From: Natronosalvus rutilus
GTDB lineage: Archaea > Halobacteriota > Halobacteria > Halobacteriales > Natrialbaceae
Reading direction: 5' to 3'
DNA length: 64,000 nucleotides
NCBI RefSeq assembly: GCF_024204665.1
Contig: NZ_CP100355.1
Coordinates: 248,001 to 312,000, forward strand
In this document: positions 25,159-34,252 of the stretch, in pieces
Position numbering within the stretch: position 1 is the stretch's first letter
Layout: each line of letters begins with the position of its first letter
The notes under the pieces: model-generated
The model's database searches: none
Told to the model about the DNA's origin: nothing
What the model saw: the letters and a program-made list of their open reading frames with translations, nothing else
Position numbers and translations under genes: made by a program

Positions 25159-25743
25159 TCAGTAGGCGGCGAGCCAGGCCTCGATTTCGTCGGCGAGCGC
25201 GCCACGCCGGTGGATCGTCCCCGAAGCGATGTCGACGACGGTGCTCTCGGTACCGGCCGTCTCGCCGGCCTCGAGGACGACGTCGACGGCCTCTCGAACC
25301 TCGGGATCGAGATCGGCGGGACGTCGAACGCTCCCGCGGCCGCTGACGTTGGCGCTCGTCGCCGTGATCGGCGTTTCGGCGCGTTCACAGAGGCGGAGCG
25401 CGAGGTCGTGATCCGGAACGCGAACACCCACCCGGTCGTTGCCGGCGGTGAGTACGTCGGGAACGGTCTCGCGGCGACGACAGAGCACCGTCACCGGACC
25501 GGGGAGAAACCGCGCCATGAACTGACGTTCGCGGTCACTCGCCCGGACGTACTCGAGGGCCGCCGGAACCGACGGAACGGCGAGCGAGATGGGGTTCGAT
25601 CGATCACGGCGCTTGACCTCGAAGACTCGCTCGACGGCCGTGGGGTCGAGGGCGTTCGCCGCGAGTCCGTAGACGGTTTCGGTCGGGTAGACGACGAGGC
25701 TCCCGTTCCGAATAGCCGTCGCCGCTCGCTCGAGGTCGGACAT
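25159..25743 (-). CDS. Threonylcarbamoyl-AMP synthase (Sua5/YrdC family)
   Basis: A 194-residue YrdC-domain protein that makes threonylcarbamoyl-adenylate from Thr, bicarbonate and ATP, the first step of tRNA t6A37 formation. Motifs are V-V-Y-P-T-E-T-V-Y-G-L near residue 20, K-R-R-D-R-S-N-P-I-S-L near 47-57, L-P-G-P-V-T-V-L-C near 83, and T-S-A-N-V-S-G near 134. It lacks the extra C-terminal Sua5 domain, so it is the short YrdC form. The KEOPS subunit Cgi121, which acts in the same pathway, lies 5 kb downstream. The start at 25743 (M-S-D-L-E-R-A-A) is preferred over 25770. Confidence 0.88.
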   Translation of the reverse strand: MSDLERAATAIRNGSLVVYPTETVYGLAANALDPTAVERVFEVKRRDRSNPISLAVPSVPAALEYVRASDRERQFMARFLPGPVTVLCRRRETVPDVLTAGNDRVGVRVPDHDLALRLCERAETPITATSANVSGRGSVRRPADLDPEVREAVDVVLEAGETAGTESTVVDIASGTIHRRGALADEIEAWLAAY

Positions 25744-25826
25744 GTGCGAGCGTCGGTTCGTCGGGGGCAAAAACGTACCGTCCCGCGACCGTCGGTTCGT
25801 TCGACGATCAGTCGAGCGCTACGACG

Positions 25827-27377
25827 TCACTCGAGGTCGCGACTCGTGGGCTCGAGGTCCTCGGTCGCCGGCCCCTCGAGCAGGGTCCCGTCGGGCGAAA
25901 ATCGCGACCCGTGACAGGGACAGTCCCAGGTGCACTCGGCGTCGTTCCAGTCGACGACGCAGTAGGTGTGCGTACAGACGGCCGACACCGCGTGGAGGTC
26001 GCCCTCGTCGTCGCGCGCGGCAGCGACCGGTTTCGGCCCTCGCCGCAGGACTCGGCCCTCCCCCGATTCGATCGACGCGACGGCCGGCGAGAGGAGCGTC
26101 CGCGCCCAGTCGGTGACGAACTGGCTCGCAGCGTCGGCGTTCTCGGTGAGCGTCTTCGGGAGCGAGGGCTTCGGCGTGAATCGAAGTGGATCGAACGTCT
26201 CGAGGGCCCGTGGTGTCGGCGCGTCACCGGCGATGGTCTCGGCGAGTAGCTGTCCAGCGGCAGTGCCATTGGTCATTCCCCAGCCCCCGAACCCAGTCGC
26301 GACGAGGACGTGTTTCGCCCCCGGACCTGCGGGGCCGACGAACGGCACGGAATCGACCGAGACGTAGTCCTGCGTCGACCAGCGGTACTCGATCGACGCC
26401 ACGGGAAAGTGCTCGCGCGTCCAGTGGGCCAGTCGGCGGTACCGGTCGGCGGTCGAGCCCCCCTGTCCAGTCTTGTGGTTCTCGCCGCCGACTAACAACA
26501 GCGTCTCGTCGTCGTCGCAGTACGTTCGGACGGACCGGTATGGGTCGTCGTCCCGGTAGTACATACCCTCGGGTGGCTCGTCCTCGAGCCGAACGCCCAG
26601 GACGTACGACCGTTTCGGGTACAGCCGGGTGAAGAAGCCGACCCGATCGAGGAGAGGGAAGCCGGTGGCGAGGACGACCTGCTTTGCTCGCACGGTTCCC
26701 CCTTCGGTCTCGACGCGTGGCTGGTTCCCCGGAGAAACGTCGGTCACGCGCGTTCGTTCGTGGATTCGAACCCCGTCCTCTGTCTCGAGTGCGCTGGCGA
26801 GGCCGAGCAGGTACTTCCGCGGGTGAAACCAGGCCTGGTCGTCGAACTTGACGGCCGCAGCGGCGCGCTCGAACGGCGGCACCGATTTGACGAAGGACGC
26901 GGGGAGGCCCACTTGCCGAGCGGCATCGGCCTCCCGTCGGAACTCGTCGGGGTCGTCGCCGTAGCAGTAGGACGGCTGGCGCTCGAACCCACAGTCGATG
27001 TCGAGTTCTTCGACTCGCGACTCGACAGTATCGATAGCCGCCTCGTTGACCCCGGCGTACGTCCGCGCCGTCTCCCGTCCGAACTCCCGACGCAAGTGAT
27101 CGTAGCACAGGCCGTGCTGGCTCGTGACCTTCGCCGTCGACTTGCCCGTCACGCCGGACGCGATCCGGTCGCGCTCGAGGACGATCACCGAATGCCCGCG
27201 CTCTCGGAGTTCGTACGCCGTCGAGAGGCCGGTGATTCCGGCACCGACGATACAGACGTCGGCCGTCGCGTTACCCTCGAGCGCCGGGTAGGTCGCATCG
27301 GGGGTCGTCGTGAGCCACGGGGAGGTCGGTTCGCCGGGGAGCGTCTCGTCGTCGTGGAAGGGTGGGGGCTCGACCAT
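25827..27377 (-). CDS. FAD-dependent oxidoreductase with C-terminal Rieske domain
   Basis: A 516-residue flavoprotein. A DAO-type FAD domain starts with V-C-I-V-G-A-G-I-T-G-L-S (about 41-52) and continues with the T-G-K-S-T-A-K-V-T-S-Q-H-G-L substrate-domain motif. It ends with G-F-G-G-W-G-M-T-N-G-T-A-A-G near 375. Residues of about 430-516 form a Rieske 2Fe-2S domain with ligands C-T-H and C-P-C-H. The family (IPR038010-type FAD/Rieske proteins) passes electrons between an amine or similar substrate, FAD and a Rieske centre. The true substrate is not known. The ATG at 27377 begins M-V-E-P-P-P-F-H-D-D. It is transcribed in the same direction as the Sua5 gene. Confidence 0.85.
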   Translation of the reverse strand: MVEPPPFHDDETLPGEPTSPWLTTTPDATYPALEGNATADVCIVGAGITGLSTAYELRERGHSVIVLERDRIASGVTGKSTAKVTSQHGLCYDHLRREFGRETARTYAGVNEAAIDTVESRVEELDIDCGFERQPSYCYGDDPDEFRREADAARQVGLPASFVKSVPPFERAAAAVKFDDQAWFHPRKYLLGLASALETEDGVRIHERTRVTDVSPGNQPRVETEGGTVRAKQVVLATGFPLLDRVGFFTRLYPKRSYVLGVRLEDEPPEGMYYRDDDPYRSVRTYCDDDETLLLVGGENHKTGQGGSTADRYRRLAHWTREHFPVASIEYRWSTQDYVSVDSVPFVGPAGPGAKHVLVATGFGGWGMTNGTAAGQLLAETIAGDAPTPRALETFDPLRFTPKPSLPKTLTENADAASQFVTDWARTLLSPAVASIESGEGRVLRRGPKPVAAARDDEGDLHAVSAVCTHTYCVVDWNDAECTWDCPCHGSRFSPDGTLLEGPATEDLEPTSRDLE

Positions 27378-27455
27378 CGTCTCGCCTCGCTACTCGTCGT
27401 CGAGGGAGAAAAAACGGTCGTGCGCTATAGTGAGACGACTCAGTCGAAAAGACGA

Positions 27456-28334
27456 TTACTCGAGCAGGTCCGGCAACTGGTCGACCGACTCGAGGACCGC
27501 GGCGGCCCCTTCAGCGTCGTACTTCCGGCGGCCCTCCTCGCCGGTCAGTCCGCCGGTGAGGACGCCGACACCGTGGTACTCGCGGCTGGAGTCCGAATCA
27601 GCCTCGTCGGCGTTCGTCGCGGTTCGAATATCGTCGAGCGTATCGCCCACGAAAACGACCGAGTCCGCCTGGAAGCGGTCGGTGAGGGTCGTCAGGGCCC
27701 GCGGGTGCGGTTTGCCCTCCTCCCAGTCGTCCATCGTGAACCGGTGCTCGGCCGGGACGTCGAGCCCCGCCCGCTCGAGGGCGATCTCGGCTTCGGCGGC
27801 CGGCCTGCCGGTGACGATTCCCACGTCGTAGCGCTCGGTGAGGTGCTCGCGGGTCTCCTCGGCGAGCAACAGCGGCTCGTCGTGGATGAACCCGCGGGTC
27901 TCAAGGTCCGGATCCGGTTCGCCGCCCTCGAGTCCGCGGTAGAGGTCGCTTCCGAGGTAGAGCTGTTGAAAGACGTCCCGAAGCCGCTCGCGATCCCATC
28001 GTTGCTTGATTCGCTCGGTGGCTCGAGCGCCGCACTCCTCGCGGACGACGGATTCGGTGGCCTCGAGACCGCCGCCCGCGTCGGCGATGGCGTCGGTGAA
28101 CTCCTCGATCGACCGCTGGAAGCCCTCGCCGGTGGCCAGCAGGTAGAGCGCAGCGGCATAGGTGAGTTCCCAGTCGTTGTTGAAGCCGCCCGCGTCTTTG
28201 AACAGCTGAATGTCGGCTTTCTCGATGGTCCGACCGTAGACGTGATCGATGGATTCGACGATGGCCCGCCGGTAGGAGTCGGCGACGTCGACGATCACTC
28301 CGTCGATGTCGAGGACGACGGCGTCTGCGTGCAT
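27456..28334 (-). CDS. HAD-superfamily subfamily IA hydrolase (TIGR01548-like)
   Basis: A 292-residue HAD phosphatase. Motif [11 protein letters not shown] (nucleophile Asp9, acid Asp11) is at the start. The motif II region [10 protein letters not shown] lies near 175. Motif [13 protein letters not shown] is near 240. The large helical cap between motif I and II begins [11 protein letters not shown]. This matches the archaeal/cyanobacterial TIGR01548 group, whose substrate is unknown. Relatives dephosphorylate phosphoglycolate or sugar phosphates. The frame continues upstream to 28655, but [12 protein letters not shown] at 28334 is the proper start. Divergent from hel308. Confidence 0.82.
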   Translation of the reverse strand: MHADAVVLDIDGVIVDVADSYRRAIVESIDHVYGRTIEKADIQLFKDAGGFNNDWELTYAAALYLLATGEGFQRSIEEFTDAIADAGGGLEATESVVREECGARATERIKQRWDRERLRDVFQQLYLGSDLYRGLEGGEPDPDLETRGFIHDEPLLLAEETREHLTERYDVGIVTGRPAAEAEIALERAGLDVPAEHRFTMDDWEEGKPHPRALTTLTDRFQADSVVFVGDTLDDIRTATNADEADSDSSREYHGVGVLTGGLTGEEGRRKYDAEGAAAVLESVDQLPDLLE

Positions 28335-28467
28335 GGCTGATTTCTGGGCGGCCTGCCGTATGGACGTATCGACTTTCGACGGTGCGCGCCGGCGGCGTTC
28401 GACGTCGCGTCCTGGCGGCGCTCGAGCGCACACGCGTTCGCCGACGTCGCTTCCCTCGGCCCAGAGA

Positions 28468-28476
28468 CGACACTTT
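28468..28476 (+). promoter_or_regulatory. TATA-like box of hel308-cgi121
   Basis: ACTTTAAAC lies about 30 nt upstream of the hel308 ATG in the divergent spacer. Confidence 0.45.
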
Positions 28477-28504
28477 AAACCCGAGCACGGCCCAACGGAC
28501 GGCA

Positions 28505-30886
28505 ATGAACGTCGAGGACCTCTCGGGACTGCCCCCCGGCGCCCGCGAACACTTTCGCGAGGAGGGGATCGAGGAATTGTACCCGCCCCAGGCCGCCGCC
28601 GTCGAGGCGGGCATCCTCGAGGGCGACAGTCTCGTCGCCGCGGTGCCGACCGCAAGCGGGAAGACGATGATCGCCGCCCTCTCGATGCTATCGGCGATCG
28701 AACGCGGCGGGAAGGCGCTGTACATCGTCCCGCTCCGGGCGCTCGCGAGCGAGAAGAAGGCCGAGTTCGATGCGTTCGAACGGTTCGGCGTGACGACGGG
28801 CGTCACCACGGGCAACTACGAGTCCACGAGCGACTGGCTCGCCACGAAGGACCTGATCGTCGCCACGAGCGAGAAGGTCGACTCGCTCGTCCGCAACGGC
28901 GCCGACTGGCTCTCGGAGCTGACCTGCGTCGTGAGCGACGAGGTACACCTGATCGACGACCGCAATCGGGGGCCGACGCTCGAAGTGACGCTGGCCAAAC
29001 TGCGGCAACTCAACCCGGCCCTGCAGGTGGTCGCGCTCTCGGCGACGGTCGGCAACGCCGACGAGATCGCGGGCTGGCTCGGCGCCGAACTGGTCGACAG
29101 CGACTGGCGACCGATCGATCTCCAAATGGGGGTTCATTACGGCAACGCCCTCCACTTCGACGACGGGACGACCCGCGAGGTGCCCGTCGAGGGCTCGGAG
29201 AAGCAAGAGGAAGCCCTCGTCAGGGACATCCTCGAGGAGGGCGGCTCCTCGCTCGTGTTCGTCAACTCGCGGCGGAACGCGGAGGCGGCGGCCCGCCGGT
29301 TAGCGCGGACCAGCGGCCCGCAACTCACGCCCGAAGAGCGAGGACGACTCGCCGATCTGGCGACCGAAGTTCGGGACGTGAGCGACACCGAGACGAGCGA
29401 CGACCTCGCGACCTGCGTCGAGCAGGGGTCGGCGTTTCACCACGCCGGCCTGGCGAGCGAGCACCGGACGCTGGTCGAGGACGCCTTCCGCGACCGCCTG
29501 CTGAAAGTGATTTCGGCGACCCCGACCCTCGCCGCCGGCGTCAACACGCCCGCTCGCCGCGTCGTCGTTCGCGACTGGCGGCGCTTCGACGCCACCGCCG
29601 GTGGAATGGCGCCCCTGAACGTCCTCGAGGTCCACCAGATGATGGGACGGGCCGGTCGTCCAGGACTGGATCCCTACGGCGAAGCCGTCCTGCTCGCGAA
29701 GAACCACGACGAGATGGACGACCTCTTCGAGGGCTACGTCTGGGCCGAGCCCGAGGACGTCCGCTCGAAGCTCGCCGCCGAACCCGCCCTCCGAACACAC
29801 GTGCTGGCCACGGTCGCCTCCGGGTTCGCCACCACGCGCGAGGGGCTACTCTCGTTTCTCTCGGATACGCTTTACGCCAGCCAGTCGGGCGAGGCCGGCC
29901 GCCTCGAGACCGTCACCGACGACGTATTGGGCTATCTCGAGCGGAACGACTTCATCGAACGAGAGGGCGGGAACGGGAACGGGAGCGAAACAGAACCCGT
30001 CGACGAGGGCGCGTTCGTCTCCGCGGCCGATCTCGCCGAGCCGGACTCGAGCGACGAGGCGGTCACGCTCCGGGCGACGAGCCTCGGCCACACCGTCTCG
30101 CGGCTCTACCTCGACCCGATGAGCGCCGCCGAAATCGTCCACGGGCTCGAGTCCGCCGACGAACGACCCACGCCCCTCGGCCTGTACCAGTTGATCGCCC
30201 GCACACCGGACATGTACGAACTCTACCTCCGGTCGGGCGAGGACGAGAAGTTCGGCGAACTGTTCTACGAACGCGAGGCCGAGTTGCTCGGCGACGCCCC
30301 GAGCGAGTACGAGGACGCCCGCTTCGAGGACTGGCTCGCCGCCCTCAAGACCGGAAAGCTGCTCGAGGACTGGGCCGAAGAGGACGACGAGGATCGGCTC
30401 ACCGACCGGTACAAGATCGGACCCGGTGACCTTCGCGGGAAGGTCGACACGGCCGAGTGGCTCCTGGGCGCGGCCGAATCGCTGGCCGGCGAAATCGGCA
30501 GCGAGTGGACGGTCGCGGTACGGGAGGCCCGCGCCCGCGTCGAACACGGCGTCCGCGAGGACCTGCTCGAGTTGGTCGGGATCCGCGGCGTCGGTCGCAA
30601 ACGGGCGCGACAGCTGTACGCCGCGGGGCTCGAGACGCCCGCGGATCTCCGGGCGGCGGACAAGGGCATCGTGCTCGGCGCACTCAGAGGGGAGAAGACC
30701 GCAGAGACGATACTCGAGAACGCCGGTCGCGAGGATCCATCGATGGACGGCGTCGAGCCGCGAGCGCCGGACGGGTCGCTCCGAAGTGGCGGCAGTGGCG
30801 GTGGCACCAGCGAGGCCATCGAGTCCGCCGGCAGCAATGCAGAAGACGATGACGACGAAACGCAGGCCTCGCTGGGTGATTTCTGA
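28505..30886 (+). CDS. hel308: DNA repair helicase Hel308
   Basis: A 793-residue superfamily 2 Ski2-like helicase that translocates 3' to 5' and works on stalled forks. Motif I T-A-S-G-K-T is at 49-54, motif II D-E-V-H at 145-148, motif III S-A-T-V-G near 180, and motif [12 protein letters not shown] near 378. The winged-helix and ratchet domains follow, then a helix-hairpin-helix [11 protein letters not shown] near 696-706. An insertion [10 protein letters not shown] from a GGGAAC hexamer repeat interrupts the ratchet linker. The C-terminus ends in Q-A-S-L-G-D-F after an acidic disordered stretch, resembling a PCNA-interacting peptide. The stop overlaps the cgi121 start by one base, so the two are co-translated. 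Confidence 0.95.
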   Translation: MNVEDLSGLPPGAREHFREEGIEELYPPQAAAVEAGILEGDSLVAAVPTASGKTMIAALSMLSAIERGGKALYIVPLRALASEKKAEFDAFERFGVTTGVTTGNYESTSDWLATKDLIVATSEKVDSLVRNGADWLSELTCVVSDEVHLIDDRNRGPTLEVTLAKLRQLNPALQVVALSATVGNADEIAGWLGAELVDSDWRPIDLQMGVHYGNALHFDDGTTREVPVEGSEKQEEALVRDILEEGGSSLVFVNSRRNAEAAARRLARTSGPQLTPEERGRLADLATEVRDVSDTETSDDLATCVEQGSAFHHAGLASEHRTLVEDAFRDRLLKVISATPTLAAGVNTPARRVVVRDWRRFDATAGGMAPLNVLEVHQMMGRAGRPGLDPYGEAVLLAKNHDEMDDLFEGYVWAEPEDVRSKLAAEPALRTHVLATVASGFATTREGLLSFLSDTLYASQSGEAGRLETVTDDVLGYLERNDFIEREGGNGNGSETEPVDEGAFVSAADLAEPDSSDEAVTLRATSLGHTVSRLYLDPMSAAEIVHGLESADERPTPLGLYQLIARTPDMYELYLRSGEDEKFGELFYEREAELLGDAPSEYEDARFEDWLAALKTGKLLEDWAEEDDEDRLTDRYKIGPGDLRGKVDTAEWLLGAAESLAGEIGSEWTVAVREARARVEHGVREDLLELVGIRGVGRKRARQLYAAGLETPADLRAADKGIVLGALRGEKTAETILENAGREDPSMDGVEPRAPDGSLRSGGSGGGTSEAIESAGSNAEDDDDETQASLGDF

Positions 30887-31443
30887 TGGAACTCCTCGAG
30901 GGCCGACTCCGCGTGGACGACCTCGACTCGTTCATCGCGGACCTCGGCGAAATCGGCGAGACACACGACGTGACGATCCAGGCGTTCGACGCCCGGTACG
31001 TCGCGGGTCGACGCCACCTCGAGCGAGCCGTCGCCCTCGCGGATCGGGCCACCGAGCGCGGCGAGAACGTCGCTCGCGACCGGGCCGTCGAGATTTTGCT
31101 GTACGCCGCCGGACGCCGCCAGATCGATCGCGCTCTCGAGATGGGCGTCGACGAGGGGGAATCAGACGTGATCGTGCTGATCGACGGGCAAGGCGACGAA
31201 CGTGCGGCCCGCACCGACCTCGAGGATAGATTTGGTCTCGAGTCCGTGTCGGCGCTCGAGACGGTGGAGGAGGTCGTAGACGTGGACGTAGACACAGACG
31301 TAGGCGAAGACGTAAACGTAGATCGGGACCTGGACACCGTGCGTTCGTTCTTCGAAATCAGCGACGTCGAGCGGGTGGCGACGACGGCGAGCCTCGAGGA
31401 CCTCGTGTGCGAGCGGGTGGCGTTGCTCGAGGTCGAGAAGTAG
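30886..31443 (+). CDS. cgi121: KEOPS complex subunit Cgi121
   Basis: A 185-residue KEOPS subunit. In the family it binds the Bud32 kinase and the tRNA CCA end to help Kae1 form t6A37. Recognised by Q-A-F-D-A-R-Y-V-A-G-R-R-H-L, then E-I-L-L-Y-A-A-G-R-R-Q-I-D-R-A-L-E-M-G-V, the strongly conserved Cgi121 core, followed by V-I-V-L-I-D-G. Its ATG overlaps the hel308 stop (TGATG), so translational coupling is likely. An acidic insert D-V-D-V-D-T-D-V-G-E-D-V-N-V from a hexamer repeat sits in a loop near residue 130. Kae1 and Bud32 are not in the window. Confidence 0.9.
   Translation: MELLEGRLRVDDLDSFIADLGEIGETHDVTIQAFDARYVAGRRHLERAVALADRATERGENVARDRAVEILLYAAGRRQIDRALEMGVDEGESDVIVLIDGQGDERAARTDLEDRFGLESVSALETVEEVVDVDVDTDVGEDVNVDRDLDTVRSFFEISDVERVATTASLEDLVCERVALLEVEK
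31276..31335. repeat. Hexanucleotide repeat inside cgi121
   Basis: Ten consecutive GTAGAC-like hexamers (GTAGAC, GTGGAC, GTAGAC, ACAGAC, GTAGGC, GAAGAC, GTAAAC and so on) keep frame and encode an alternating Asp-Val acidic loop. Confidence 0.8.
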
Positions 31444-31466
31444 TTTGGACGACGGCGGCAAACGGA

Positions 31467-32780
31467 TCAGACGACGGCGTAAAGCACCGCACCAGCGAGC
31501 GCACCCGAGACTGTCGCGAGGAAGTTCACGCTCTGGTTGCCGAGGAGGTCACCCTCGAGGGTCGCCCCCAGAATGCTGTCGGCGGTCATCCCCAGGAAGC
31601 CGGCGACGCCGATGACGAGCGCCCCCGTGAGTCCGACGCCGGGATACGCCACGTAGCTCACGCCTGCAACCGCGGCCGCACCGACGACGCCGGCGAGTTC
31701 GCCCTGCCAGGTGACGCCACCGTCGGTTCCCGGTTCGACGCGCTCGAACGTCGTGATCAGTCGCGGGGAATCGAAGACGCTCCCAATTTCACTCGAGAGC
31801 GTGTCGCTGAGCGCGGTCGCGATCGATCCGGCGAACGCGAACAGAAAGAGGTCGGGATCAACGGTGAGCAGGCCGGCCTCGCTGGCAGCGAACCCGACGA
31901 CGGCGACGAGCGCGGCCGCGGTGTTGCCGATCACGTTCGAACTCCCGCGTGCGCCGTCGTTTTCCTCGGCGACGCCACGGTCGGTCTTTTGCTCGTATCG
32001 AAACCGCGTCGAGAGGCTTCCCACGCCGAAGAACGTGATGAGGACGGCGAACCAGCCGTAGTCGCCGAGAACGATGGTCAAGAGCGCGAGCAAGATACCG
32101 GTGAGCATTCCGGCGATAGAGGCCGCACCCAGTGCGTACGAGACGTAGCCGATTGCGATCGTGATCGCGATTGCGATGACGATCCCGGCGACGTCGACGC
32201 TCGGCTCGAGTTCGTACAGGAGCCACAGCGAGAGGCCGACGGTGAGCAGGACGATCGGGTCGTCGTAGCTGATGAGCACGTCACGGAGCAACGCCGCGAG
32301 GAACGTGCCGCTCACGGCCAGAAACACGACCACCGGGAACGCGCTCTCGAGTGGGGCATCGGTGGCCAGCCGAGCGCCGAGCTGTCCGGCGATGGCGGCG
32401 ACCGAGCCGACAGCTCCGAACGCGATCGTCTGGAGGATGTCGGCGTCGGTTCGCGTTCGGACGAACGTCTCCGCCAGGCTGCCGTATCCTACGAGGAAGA
32501 CGACGCCGACGAAAATCGAGAGCGGGAGCGACCAGTTGACGGCGAGCAGACCGAGCGTCGTCGCGGCGAGAACGAACGTGAGGAGCCCGAACAGGTGTCC
32601 CTCGGCGTAGTCGTCCGGAAACGCGAAGAGATCGAAGACGGGGCCGTCGGTGACGGCGACGGCCACCAGCGCGAGGACGAGGGCGATCGGGGCCGACAGC
32701 TCCGGGCCGAAAATCGGAACGGCCAGCGAGAGCGTACAGAGTGCGGCGAAGGCTCCTGCCCGTCGAACCGGTGTCGTCAC
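31467..32780 (-). CDS. DUF92/TIGR00297-family integral membrane protein
   Basis: A 437-residue polytopic protein with about 12 hydrophobic segments. The C-terminal half carries the DUF92 signatures: A-L-S-D-T-L-S-S-E-I-G, then P-G-T-D-G-G-V-T-W-Q-G-E-L-A-G, and G-F-L-G-M-T-A-D-S-I-L-G-A-T-L-E. The family includes plant phytyl-phosphate kinase VTE6, so polyprenyl-phosphate or CTP-dependent kinase chemistry in isoprenoid lipid metabolism is plausible. The N-terminal half (about 200 residues) is extra membrane sequence. The start is GTG at 32780. The neighbouring cis-prenyltransferase-like gene, 255 nt away and divergent, also points to isoprenoid lipids. Confidence 0.8.
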   Translation of the reverse strand: MTTPVRRAGAFAALCTLSLAVPIFGPELSAPIALVLALVAVAVTDGPVFDLFAFPDDYAEGHLFGLLTFVLAATTLGLLAVNWSLPLSIFVGVVFLVGYGSLAETFVRTRTDADILQTIAFGAVGSVAAIAGQLGARLATDAPLESAFPVVVFLAVSGTFLAALLRDVLISYDDPIVLLTVGLSLWLLYELEPSVDVAGIVIAIAITIAIGYVSYALGAASIAGMLTGILLALLTIVLGDYGWFAVLITFFGVGSLSTRFRYEQKTDRGVAEENDGARGSSNVIGNTAAALVAVVGFAASEAGLLTVDPDLFLFAFAGSIATALSDTLSSEIGSVFDSPRLITTFERVEPGTDGGVTWQGELAGVVGAAAVAGVSYVAYPGVGLTGALVIGVAGFLGMTADSILGATLEGDLLGNQSVNFLATVSGALAGAVLYAVV

Positions 32781-33035
32781 GGTGTCGATTCCTTTCTGTG
32801 GGGGGTACTTGAAGGTTCGTCAACTGCCCCGGGCGTGTCGAGGCGACGCATTCGGTCGCTCGAGTGCTCAGGCGGCCCAGATCGATCGGTTGGCCGATTC
32901 GAAAATCGTCCCACTCTCGCTACCTATCGTCCCACTTCTGTCCTCCTATTTCCCTGCTATAGCCCTACTGCTAACCCGCGCACTGTACGGGTCCACACCG
33001 TAATCGGTATCTGCCGGCCGGGAATACGAGACGTC

Positions 33036-33641
33036 GTGGGCCTGTACGAACGGTATCTCGCCGCACGGATCCGTCACCACGAGGGGGAGCCGCCGGCTCA
33101 TGTCGCGCTCGTGATCACCGAACGAGACCTCCTCGAGCGCGGTGCCTACGAGACGCTCGCGGAGTTCTTCACCTGGGCCTTCGAGTACGCCGAGCGCGTC
33201 ACCGTCTACGTGAGCGTGCTCGACCCGGCGGCCGTGCCGACGTTGCGACGCGAACTCGAGGAAATCGACGCTCCTCGAGCGGTGGCCGTCCGGGGACCGG
33301 ACGACCGACAATCGGCGGATACGCCCATCCAGATCGGAATCGGACTCGGCGGAAAACACGAATTTACGAGTGCGGTCCGGACGCTCGCAGAGCACGTCGA
33401 AGCGGGAGACCTCGAGCCGGCGATGATCGACGACGACGACGTCGAAGCACACCTGATCTTCCCGGACGAACCCGACCTCGTGATCAAGACCGGTGCCGAG
33501 CGGCTCTCGGACTTCATGATCTGGCAGTCGGTCTACTCCGAACTGTACTTCACCGACGTCAACTGGCGTAACGTTCGAAAGCGGGATTTTCTCCGGGCGG
33601 TCCGGGAGTTCTGTAATCGCTCGAGGCGGTTCGGGCGGTGA
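33036..33641 (+). CDS. Divergent cis-prenyltransferase homologue lacking catalytic Asp
   Basis: A 201-residue member of the undecaprenyl diphosphate synthase family. The C-terminal part is clear: P-D-L-V-I-K-T-G-A-E-R-L-S-D-F-M-I-W-Q-S-V-Y, then Y-F-T-D-V-N-W-R, the cis-prenyltransferase region V/IV. The N-terminal catalytic motif (D-G-N-R in the true UppS at 40748-41713) is replaced by A-L-V-I-T-E-R-D-L-L, so the diphosphate-binding Asp-Gly-Asn-Arg is gone. The protein is also shorter. Such proteins resemble the regulatory subunit NgBR/Nus1 of heteromeric enzymes. The start is GTG at 33036 (V-G-L-Y-E-R-Y-L-A). No upstream ATG exists in this frame near it. Confidence 0.8.
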   Translation: MGLYERYLAARIRHHEGEPPAHVALVITERDLLERGAYETLAEFFTWAFEYAERVTVYVSVLDPAAVPTLRRELEEIDAPRAVAVRGPDDRQSADTPIQIGIGLGGKHEFTSAVRTLAEHVEAGDLEPAMIDDDDVEAHLIFPDEPDLVIKTGAERLSDFMIWQSVYSELYFTDVNWRNVRKRDFLRAVREFCNRSRRFGR

Positions 33642-34252
33642 TCGGCCAGCACGGGTCGATCCGTGTCCGCGACGGGGCCGGACGGTGTTCTCGAGGGGCG
33701 ACACGCGATCGTCTCCACGGGAACGGGCGGGACGGTGGCGCGAATACCTCGTTCCGGGATGGAGCGGTGTCACTCTCGGATATACCGAAACATTTTGGGA
33801 CAAGGACAAAGCCCCCTCAGTTCCCAGAATTGAAACAGAGATAGCAAGTCTATCGGAAGGCCCCCTCACGAATATCGAGCACCCCCGTAGGACGCCGTGA
33901 GTGGGCCGGGGAAGCGTGTATCCGAATCAGGTTGGCGGTGCAACCAATCCTTGACGAGCGGAGAACGGATATAAGAGCACAATCACGACAAGACGCGTGC
34001 TGTCTGGACAAATGGCAAGAAAACGTAACGGTACCGTGTTTCGGTCGAGTCGTCCACCGAACGATGGGCGACGTAATCCAGCGACGGCCGTGTACCGTGG
34101 GAGAAGCAGACGATCACGACCGATCGCGATGGCCATCGACGAAACCAACGGAACCGATAACCGATGGTCGGTCAGAGGCAACGACGAGGGGCATACGGCA
34201 CCTGGTCCCGATCCAGATGTTAAACAGATGATAAACGGTACCTAATACGCGC
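33642..34252. other. 611-bp region without a supported gene
   Basis: The sequence is less GC-rich towards 33780-34252 than the neighbours and contains TATA-like stretches (GGATATAAG near 33968, GATAAACGG near 34229) and an imperfect inverted repeat CCGAAACATTTTGG near 33785. A 77-codon frame (34012-34245) is basic and not haloarchaeal-like. A regulatory leader or small RNA for the following signalling cassette is possible but unproven. Confidence 0.4.

Noticed and set aside
31407-33035. Long plus-strand frame upstream of the cis-prenyltransferase-like gene
   Set aside because: It is antisense to the DUF92 gene with a D-D/R-R-rich shadow translation. Only the part from the GTG at 33036 has family similarity.
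34012-34245. 77-codon frame before the KaiC-like/HTH gene
   Set aside because: It encodes a basic, Arg-rich protein unlike the very acidic haloarchaeal proteins around it. There is no clear promoter spacing, Shine-Dalgarno or recognisable family.
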